Below, one piece after another: positions 6,155 to 11,773 of a DNA stretch of 14,292 nucleotides. Source of the stretch: Bacteroidales bacterium UBA3623. GTDB taxonomy: Bacteria; Bacteroidota; Bacteroidia; Bacteroidales; UBA932. The notes beneath the pieces are model-generated. The model did not search any database, was not told the DNA's origin, and worked only from the letters and a program-made list of their open reading frames with translations. A program made the translations under genes and the position numbers. The DNA is taken from positions 1 to 14,292 of the forward strand of contig DFLI01000036.1 of the NCBI GenBank assembly GCA_002373715.1, given 5' to 3'. How positions within the stretch are numbered: position 1 is the first letter of the stretch; the number at the start of each line of letters is the position of its first letter.

Positions 6155-6185
6155 TTTGAAAATATAGTGTTATCCTCTATATTTG
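6155..6185 (+). promoter_or_regulatory. Promoter of the Lrp/AsnC-type gene
   Basis: TTTG (6155-6158) and TATATTTG (6178-6185) are separated by 19 bp, an exact fit to the Bacteroidota -33/-7 promoter. The predicted start is near 6189, giving a leader of about 60 nt before the ATG at 6251. The leader contains a full AGGAGG at 6197-6202. Confidence 0.72.
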
Positions 6186-6250
6186 TAAAAATAAACAGGA
6201 GGAAAGACCAATTGTTATCGGCAAACAGCCTCCCGGCAGAAGAATCCACT

Positions 6251-6715
6251 ATGACCGAAACGCTAGACAAAACAGACATCCAGATGCTGCGCGTCCTTCA
6301 GCAGAACTCCCGCATCACCGTGAAAGACCTGGCCCTAAAGGTTCATCTTTCGCCCACCCCCGTCTTCGAGCGCCTGCACAGGCTGGAGAATGAGGGCTAC
6401 ATTCGCAAATATACGGCCGTCCTGGACGCCGCCAAGCTGGGCCGGGGTTTCCTGGTCTTTTGCAGCGTGCGTCTCCGAAGAATGGGGCAAGACATTGCCA
6501 ACGATTTTGTGAACCGGATCAAGGACATCCCGGAAGTGGCCGAATGTTACAACATCTCCGGAGATTTTGACTACCTCCTCAAGATTTACGCGCCGGATAT
6601 GCTGTATTACAATAACTTTCTCATCAACACCCTGGGCACCATCGAGAGCCTGGGTTCCGTCCAGAGTTCCTTCGTGATGAATGAAATCAAAAACAGCTGC
6701 GGATTGCCACTGTAA
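6251..6715 (+). CDS. Lrp/AsnC-family transcriptional regulator
   Basis: From the ATG at 6251 the product has 154 residues, normal for the family. Residues ~6-65 form the winged helix-turn-helix (LDKTDIQMLRVLQQNSRIT, then LSPTPVFERLHRLENEGYIRKYTA). Residues ~70-145 form the RAM ligand-binding domain, with the signature ECYNISGDFDYLLKI. The ligand is probably an amino acid. Divergence from metY suggests control of sulfur amino-acid synthesis, which is inference from position. The start is not certain: an in-frame TTG at 6212 lies 9 nt behind a perfect AGGAGG and would add 13 residues. I keep ATG because the added segment is not needed for the HTH and Bacteroidota rarely rely on Shine-Dalgarno pairing. 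Extension to 6080 is excluded since the promoter lies inside it. Confidence 0.9.
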   Translation: MTETLDKTDIQMLRVLQQNSRITVKDLALKVHLSPTPVFERLHRLENEGYIRKYTAVLDAAKLGRGFLVFCSVRLRRMGQDIANDFVNRIKDIPEVAECYNISGDFDYLLKIYAPDMLYYNNFLINTLGTIESLGSVQSSFVMNEIKNSCGLPL

Positions 6716-6730
6716 ACCGGTATTTTTAGC

Positions 6731-6738
6731 TATCTTTG
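6731..6738 (+). promoter_or_regulatory. -7 box for upp
   Basis: TATCTTTG fits TAnnTTTG, 23 bp before the ATG at 6762, and predicts a leader of about 20 nt. No TTTG stands at the -33 spacing. It lies just after the Lrp-type stop codon; I see no terminator between, so read-through from that gene is also possible. Confidence 0.6.
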
Positions 6739-6761
6739 TATAATCAAAACCTATTTCTGAT

Positions 6762-7391
6762 ATGAGCCAATTGCATATTATCAACCATCCTATGGTTCAG
6801 CACAAGCTGTCCATTATGCGCAACAAGGAAACCGGATCCAAGGACTTCCGCCAGCTGTTAAAGGAAATTTCCCTTCTGATGGGTTACGAGGTCACCAGGG
6901 ATATCCCCCTGGACCCGATTGAGATTGAAACTCCCATCTGCAAGATGACGGCCCGGCAGGTGAGTGGCCGCAAACTGGCCATCGTCCCCATCCTGCGCGC
7001 CGGCCTGGGAATGGTGGAAGGTTTGTTGGAACTGGTCCCCGTGGCCAGGGTAGGTCACATCGGCCTGTACAGAAACGAGGAAACCCACGAGCCCGTGGTT
7101 TACTACAGCAAGCTTCCCGAAGATATCAATAACCGCATGGTTATTGTGACAGACCCTATGCTGGCCACCGGCGGCAGCGCCTCCGATGCCCTTACCATGC
7201 TCAAGGAAAAGGGTTGCACCAACATCCGCCTCATGTGCCTGGTAGGTGTGCCAGAGGGCATCGAGCGCGTGCAGCGGGAGCACCCGGACATTGATATCTA
7301 CCTGGCCGCCGTAGATGACCATCTGAACGAAAACGCCTACATCGTTCCCGGTCTGGGAGATGCAGGAGACCGTATTTTCGGTACGAAATAA
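6762..7391 (+). CDS. upp: Uracil phosphoribosyltransferase
   Basis: This 209-residue enzyme, a standard length, converts uracil and PRPP to UMP in the pyrimidine salvage pathway. The PRPP-binding loop is seen as VIVTDPMLATGGSA (residues 127-140). The C-terminal uracil-recognition segment YIVPGLGDAGDRIFGT (193-208) is intact. The N-terminal MSQLHIINHPMVQHKLSIMR and the IVPILRAGLGM segment (74-84) are also family hallmarks. It is transcribed alone from its own promoter and converges on cutC; its TAA at 7389-7391 touches the reverse-strand stop of cutC at 7392 with no spacer. Confidence 0.97.
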   Translation: MSQLHIINHPMVQHKLSIMRNKETGSKDFRQLLKEISLLMGYEVTRDIPLDPIEIETPICKMTARQVSGRKLAIVPILRAGLGMVEGLLELVPVARVGHIGLYRNEETHEPVVYYSKLPEDINNRMVIVTDPMLATGGSASDALTMLKEKGCTNIRLMCLVGVPEGIERVQREHPDIDIYLAAVDDHLNENAYIVPGLGDAGDRIFGTK

Positions 7392-8057
7392 TTAACGGAT
7401 CGCTGCCAGAATGGCGGCGATTTTTTTTGCATCGCTCACCTTTCTTCCGTCCGGCAGAACGGAAGAGGCCGATGCGTGCAGTTCCCTGCAGCCCGTAAGC
7501 TCCAGGATGCGGCGGGCGTTGAAGGCGTTGATGCCGCCGCCGGGAAGAATGGTGAGAGAGGTCTGGGCCTGTAATTCCCGCAGCAAATCCGTTCCCTCCT
7601 GGGCCGATGGCGCCTGTCCGGAGGTAAGGATGCGGTGGAAGCCCAGTTCTTCAATGACTTTCAGGGCCTCGAAGGGCCGACGGCAAACGTCGAAGGCGCG
7701 GTGAAAGGTGAGGGCTGGACCCTTGGGGAGGATGCTTTCCAGAGCCTCCCGGTCCACGTCTCCCTTTTCCGTGAGGGCGCCCACCACTATGCCGTCGGCC
7801 CCCAGATCCAGTGCGGTCTGGATGTCGGCCGCTATTTGGGCCATTTCTTCCGGGCAGTAGCAGAAGTCTCCCTCCCGCGGGCGGATGAGTGCGTGAATCT
7901 TAAGGGTAGGGAAGAGCCTGCGGGCCTCCCGTAGTTCGTCCCAGAGGGGCGTCAGGCCGTCCAAATCCAGCCGGGAGCACAGTTCCACGCGCGGAGCACC
8001 GCCTTCCACGGCGGCCTTCACGCTGTCCAGGTTTCCGCAGCAGACTTCCAGAAGCAT
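7392..8057 (-). CDS. cutC: CutC-family protein (putative copper homeostasis)
   Basis: This 221-residue TIM-barrel protein of the CutC family is slightly shorter than the ~245 of E. coli CutC. Typical segments are LLEVCCGNLDSVKAAVEGGA and RVELCSRLDLDGLTP at the N-terminus, then HALIRPREGDFCY, GADGIVVGAL, LTFHRAFD, RILTSGQAPSA, and ILPGGGIN with ELHASA near the end. The family was linked to copper tolerance, but a direct copper role is doubtful and its reaction is unknown. It is the last gene of the minus-strand operon; its ATG overlaps the stop of the alkyltransferase-like gene by one base (TAATG). Its last dozen codons double as the upp terminator (see 7401-7428). Confidence 0.92.
   Translation of the reverse strand: MLLEVCCGNLDSVKAAVEGGAPRVELCSRLDLDGLTPLWDELREARRLFPTLKIHALIRPREGDFCYCPEEMAQIAADIQTALDLGADGIVVGALTEKGDVDREALESILPKGPALTFHRAFDVCRRPFEALKVIEELGFHRILTSGQAPSAQEGTDLLRELQAQTSLTILPGGGINAFNARRILELTGCRELHASASSVLPDGRKVSDAKKIAAILAAIR
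7401..7428 (+). terminator. upp terminator embedded in the cutC coding sequence
   Basis: In the plus direction CGCTGCCA (7401-7408) pairs with TGGCGGCG (7412-7419) across a GAA loop. That is eight pairs including one G-U, followed by A and eight Ts (7421-7428). It sits 10 bp after the upp stop but lies wholly within the cutC gene, where the T-run encodes the AAA AAA lysine pair of DAKKIAAILAAIR. Confidence 0.8.
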
Positions 8058-8584
8058 TATTGCGAGAGCTGCATTTTGATGAACAGGCGCTTGATATCGG
8101 CCCCATAAGCGTAGGCGCCTACGTCAATGCTGTCCAGCAGATAGAGGTCTTTCCCCTTGAACAGAGTTCCCAAGGCACTTTCCCGTATCTCCTGCGCGCG
8201 GTCCATGGTTTCCTTGGGAACGATGAGGTGGCAGGGGATAACGTAGGCCACCGGGTTCAGTGCTACGGCATGAGCCACGGCACGAACGCCGGCGGGGTTG
8301 TCCACCAGTTCGGCCAGGTCTGAGTAGCTGTACAGCCGGGGCTCCAGTTCATAGAGCTTTTTCCAGACACTGATCTGGAAGGGAGAGCCGAAGAGCCGGA
8401 GGTCTTCCCAGGTGAGGAACTTGGCAAAGTCAACCAACTCTTCCGTACTGATTTTGCGCGTGCCGATAGAACCCACTTCCTCCGGGGGCAGCGCAGCCAC
8501 CTCGGCGGCAATGTGGGGCAGATGACGGTAATCGGCCGCGATGGATGCGACCTTCCCGTCAACCTCAGTCACAATCCAGTCCAT
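8057..8584 (-). CDS. O6-alkylguanine-DNA alkyltransferase-like protein (Ogt/MGMT family)
   Basis: This 175-residue protein carries the MGMT DNA-binding domain: SPFQISVWKKLYEL (67-80), YSYSDLAELV (86-95), then AGVRAVAHAVALNP with the likely arginine finger R101 and the NP pair at 110-111. The catalytic-site motif is IPCHLI with C118, so the methyl-accepting cysteine is present and this is not a Trp-type ATL protein. The normally conserved arginine of PCHR is leucine (L120), and the C-terminal loop AYAYGADIKRLFIKM departs from the usual GGYxxG form. Substrate range or activity may therefore differ. It starts 6 bp after the lipoprotein gene and overlaps cutC, consistent with one transcript. Confidence 0.82.
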   Translation of the reverse strand: MDWIVTEVDGKVASIAADYRHLPHIAAEVAALPPEEVGSIGTRKISTEELVDFAKFLTWEDLRLFGSPFQISVWKKLYELEPRLYSYSDLAELVDNPAGVRAVAHAVALNPVAYVIPCHLIVPKETMDRAQEIRESALGTLFKGKDLYLLDSIDVGAYAYGADIKRLFIKMQLSQ

Positions 8585-8590
8585 ATAGTA

Positions 8591-9322
8591 TTACTTTAAG
8601 AAGGGTTTCAACTCTTCCCAGGAGAGCGTGGCCGTTACTATGCCCAGGGCATAGGGGCCCACCTCGTAGGGTTGGAACAGCCATTCCACGCCGTCGGTGT
8701 GAACGGAAAAGTTTCCGTTGGGCAGCACCGCTTCCAGATTCACCAGCTGCATCAGCTCGGGATCTTCCTCTTCCATGGAGCTTTTCACAGCCAGGCGCAG
8801 GAGCTGGGCTACCGGCTGCTCATAACCGGGGGCGAACATATCGGCCTCTTTTACCTGCTCTCCCGTTTTGGCGTCAAAGACTATGTTGCTCAGAGTCTGG
8901 ATGCCGTGGGCGCCGCCGCGGAAGGAATAGTAGCTAACCTGATAATTCATATAGTTTTTGACCTTCTCCCGGAAAGAGCCGCTGAGGCGGTCTTCCCAGG
9001 TGCGTACGCCGTTTTCCAGTACGGCGTTCTCGTTCATGTACTCGTCTATGAGGTTCTCCCGGTAACGGATGGCCGTTTCTTCCAGCGTACCTTCTCCGCC
9101 CTCCATGTCAAAGACCTGGGCTACTATGGCGTTGTTGATATTCTGCCTCACCTCCACCTTCATGCCTGTTACTACATACTCCACGCTCAAGGAGAAGAAG
9201 AGGGAATCCGTCTGGCCTTCTTCCAGGGGCATCACCAGATCGTCCTGGTAGGTTTCCGTGCGGACGGTGTTACAGGCGGCCAGAAGCAGCAGGGCCGACA
9301 GGAAAGGAATAACTCTTTTCAT
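8591..9322 (-). CDS. Predicted lipoprotein with DUF3298/RsiV-like domain
   Basis: The 243-residue protein opens with a lipoprotein signal, MKRVIPFLSALLLLAAC, with lipidation expected at C17. The mature part resembles the DUF4163/DUF3298 (PdaC/RsiV-like) family: a strand-rich first half, YYSFRGGAHG at 131-140 with the family's GGAHG turn, and the closing signature FQPYEVGPYALG at 216-227. This fold is known from the anti-sigma factor RsiV, where it binds lysozyme, and from peptidoglycan deacetylase PdaC, but many Bacteroidota copies have no known role. No catalytic domain or membrane helix follows, so it is probably a binding or inhibitor-like lipoprotein. It starts 3 bp after the S9 peptidase stop, so the two are translated together. 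Confidence 0.82.
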   Translation of the reverse strand: MKRVIPFLSALLLLAACNTVRTETYQDDLVMPLEEGQTDSLFFSLSVEYVVTGMKVEVRQNINNAIVAQVFDMEGGEGTLEETAIRYRENLIDEYMNENAVLENGVRTWEDRLSGSFREKVKNYMNYQVSYYSFRGGAHGIQTLSNIVFDAKTGEQVKEADMFAPGYEQPVAQLLRLAVKSSMEEEDPELMQLVNLEAVLPNGNFSVHTDGVEWLFQPYEVGPYALGIVTATLSWEELKPFLK

Positions 9323-9325
9323 AGC

Positions 9326-11710
9326 TTAATCATTATTCAGTTCGGGGATGTCGATGGGGCGTTCGCGCTTGTCTCCAATGAGCCAGCGGGAATACCAATC
9401 GGCCATTTTCCAGAAGAAATAGTCGTTCATGTCTCCGAAGCCGTGGCGCTGGCCGGGCAGGATCACCAGCTCGAAGCGCTTGTTGGCTTTGATAAGGTCG
9501 TTCACCACGCGGATGGTGTTGGCGGGGTTCACGTTATTGTCTATGTCTCCGTGCACCAGCATCAGGTGGCCCTTGAGGCGGGAGGCAATCTCCTGGTTGG
9601 TTTTGATGCTGTATACAAAGGAAGTGTCTCCCTTGGAAACCTTCTCCTGAATGCCGTGGTGCTGCTCACTCCACCAGCGGTTGTAAATGCTGTTGTCGTG
9701 GTTGCCGGCGCAGGAGACGGCGGCCTTGAAGAAGTCGTTGTACTGGAGGATGGCCGCGGTGCTCATGAAGCCGCCGCCGGAGTGGCCGTGGATACCCACG
9801 CGCTCCAGGTCTATCCATTTGTAACGGGCGCCCAGCTGCTGGATGGCGTATTTCTGGTCTTCCAGGCCGTAGTCCCTCAGGTTGCCGTAGCCGTAATTGT
9901 GGTACCACTTGGAGCGGTTGGGATGGCCGCCGCGGTTACCCACGGAAATGACAATCATACCCAGCTGGGCCAGGCGGTCCGTGCGTAGGTTAAAGCGCCA
10001 GGAGATGTCGTTGGCCTCCACCTGCGGGCCGGGGTATACATAATCGGCAATGGGATATACCTTGGTGGAATCGAAGTCGAAGGGCTTGTGCAGCTCTCCC
10101 CAGAGGTCTGTGATGCCGTCGGCCGCCTTTACCTTGAAGCGCTCCGGGAACTTGTAGCCGGCCTGGAAAAGACGGGAGAAATCGGCCTCTTCCAGGTGGG
10201 TACGCTTGCCCGTGGCGGTGTTCACCAGCATTACGGCGGGTTTGTAGTCTACACGGGAGTAATTGGCTACCATGTACTTACCGTCGTAGGAGGCGGTGGC
10301 CAGTACGTCCATATCGTCCATGTCCAGCTGCACCATGGGGCCGCCGGCAAGAGGAACGCGGTAGTTGTGCATCTGGTAGGGATTCTCTTCAGGGTTCAGG
10401 CCGCAGGCGCTTACCACCAGGTAGGTGGGAGTGACACCCAGCACGTCCTCTACGTGGAAGGAGCCTTCCGTGAGGTTCTTCTTGAGGGTACCGTCGGCCC
10501 CGTACAGATAGAGGTTGGCCCAGCCATTTCGCTCGCTCCACCACACGAAGTCTCCGTTAGGGAGGAACTTGGGATTGCGGGTTTCCACATAGGTGTTCAG
10601 GCGTTCAGAGACGATGGTTTTGGTGCTGTCGGCACCCACATCCACGCGGCAAAGATCCCAGCGCTTGAGATCTCTGCTGCCGCGGAGCAGATAGAAGCCC
10701 TTGTTGTCTCCCATCCACTTCATGCTGCGGTAGTCCTGATAGGTGTCGGCGGCGGTGGGCTCTGCAGGCAGGATGCTGCCGTCCTGGTCCTTGAAGGCGT
10801 TCCAGGCCACTTTCTGTACCTTGCCATTCAAATCCAGGATGCAGAGCTGTCCCTTGGGGCCGGGCTCTCCGGGCATCTGGTAGTGGTAGGCTTCCAGCTC
10901 CGGACGGGGCTTGGCAATGGAGTTAATCACCCAGAGCTCCTTCACGGCGCTCATGTCCCAGCGGATAATGGCCAGGTGCTTGCCGTCGGGGGCCCAGCTT
11001 ACGGCGGCAAAGCGGCGGGCGGTGCTGTCGGCCTCCGTGTCTCCGGTATAGTTGTCTCCGTCCCAGGAGAAGTTCTTGCTGCCGTCTGTGGTGAGGGCGC
11101 GTTCTACCAGGGTGCTGTCCTTGGCATCCTTGGCGGCCTTCTTCAGGTTCTCCTTATCCATCACCCAGAGGTTGTGGTTCTTCAGGTAAACTCCCACGCT
11201 GCCGTCCGGGCTCACGTTGGCCCAGCGGGGATATTCGTCCTTGTGCTCCTCCGTGTCGTAGGTGAGCTTGCCGGAGGCTATGTCATAGTAAAAACGATAT
11301 TCTACGAACTTGCCGGTGGTGTTGCCGGCGCTGTCGCGCTTCTCCGTCTTGGACTTGAGGTCCCACTGGAAGGTTTTGTCGTCCTTCAGCTCCAGGCGCA
11401 GAGGAAGGTGCTGGGCGTCGTACGGGTCCCTCGTAATTTCGGTAATCTGGCGGGCCAGCTTGGCCATGTCAAACACCTCTGTCTTGGCGCCGGTGGCAGG
11501 GTCCACTATATAATAACGGGTGCCATCGGCCGTTTTCCAGCTGTACCAGAACTTATCGGAGTCCCGGAACCAGTTGGGGCGGATGCGGGTGCTGTACACC
11601 AGATTCTGCAAATGCTTGGTGCTGAAGCGGGCAGCCTGCTCGTAATTGGCATTTTGGGCCGATGCCACCAGGCAGGCCGCCAGGGCAAGGAGGGAGAAGA
11701 TTCGTTTCAT
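9326..11710 (-). CDS. Secreted S9-family prolyl-oligopeptidase/DPP-IV-like peptidase
   Basis: The ATG at 11710 gives 794 residues with a signal peptide MKRIFSLLALAACLVASAQ. The beta-propeller (~100-500) shows blade motifs such as SPDGSVGVYL, WAPDGKHLAIIR and FLPNGDFVWWSERNGW. The alpha/beta-hydrolase domain (~570-790) carries the triad S644 in GIHGHSGGGF, D724 in HGDIDNNVNP and H756 in GQRHGFGD. It should cleave peptides, probably after proline, in the periplasm or at the surface. I do not see the DW(V/L)YEEE motif that holds the free N-terminus in true DPP-IV, so calling it a dipeptidyl peptidase is uncertain. A longer frame to 11917 is rejected: it loses the signal peptide and overlaps the GH2 gene. 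It is first in the four-gene operon. Confidence 0.9.
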   Translation of the reverse strand: MKRIFSLLALAACLVASAQNANYEQAARFSTKHLQNLVYSTRIRPNWFRDSDKFWYSWKTADGTRYYIVDPATGAKTEVFDMAKLARQITEITRDPYDAQHLPLRLELKDDKTFQWDLKSKTEKRDSAGNTTGKFVEYRFYYDIASGKLTYDTEEHKDEYPRWANVSPDGSVGVYLKNHNLWVMDKENLKKAAKDAKDSTLVERALTTDGSKNFSWDGDNYTGDTEADSTARRFAAVSWAPDGKHLAIIRWDMSAVKELWVINSIAKPRPELEAYHYQMPGEPGPKGQLCILDLNGKVQKVAWNAFKDQDGSILPAEPTAADTYQDYRSMKWMGDNKGFYLLRGSRDLKRWDLCRVDVGADSTKTIVSERLNTYVETRNPKFLPNGDFVWWSERNGWANLYLYGADGTLKKNLTEGSFHVEDVLGVTPTYLVVSACGLNPEENPYQMHNYRVPLAGGPMVQLDMDDMDVLATASYDGKYMVANYSRVDYKPAVMLVNTATGKRTHLEEADFSRLFQAGYKFPERFKVKAADGITDLWGELHKPFDFDSTKVYPIADYVYPGPQVEANDISWRFNLRTDRLAQLGMIVISVGNRGGHPNRSKWYHNYGYGNLRDYGLEDQKYAIQQLGARYKWIDLERVGIHGHSGGGFMSTAAILQYNDFFKAAVSCAGNHDNSIYNRWWSEQHHGIQEKVSKGDTSFVYSIKTNQEIASRLKGHLMLVHGDIDNNVNPANTIRVVNDLIKANKRFELVILPGQRHGFGDMNDYFFWKMADWYSRWLIGDKRERPIDIPELNND

Positions 11711-11737
11711 TATAAGTAGGATGTTCTTGTATATGGG

Positions 11738-11745
11738 CGAAGATA
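11738..11745 (-). promoter_or_regulatory. Probable -7 box of the S9 peptidase operon
   Basis: On the minus strand this reads TATCTTCG, one mismatch from TAnnTTTG. It predicts a start near 11734 and a leader of about 24 nt. It would drive peptidase, lipoprotein, alkyltransferase-like and cutC genes together. Confidence 0.5.
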
Positions 11746-11758
11746 CGAAAAAAAACGT

Positions 11759-11766
11759 TAAATTCG
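11759..11766 (+). promoter_or_regulatory. Possible -7 box of the GH2 gene
   Basis: TAAATTCG has one mismatch from TAnnTTTG. If used, the transcript would start near 11770, only about 4 nt before the ATG at 11774. It shares the 63-bp divergent spacer and an A8 tract with the peptidase promoter. Confidence 0.35.
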
Positions 11767-11773
11767 CATAGTT

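Noticed and set aside
10088..11719. 543-codon plus-strand open frame antisense to the S9 peptidase
   Set aside because: The minus strand carries the catalytic triad and signal peptide; the plus frame is a V/G/H/Q-rich shadow typical of antisense frames in high-GC DNA.
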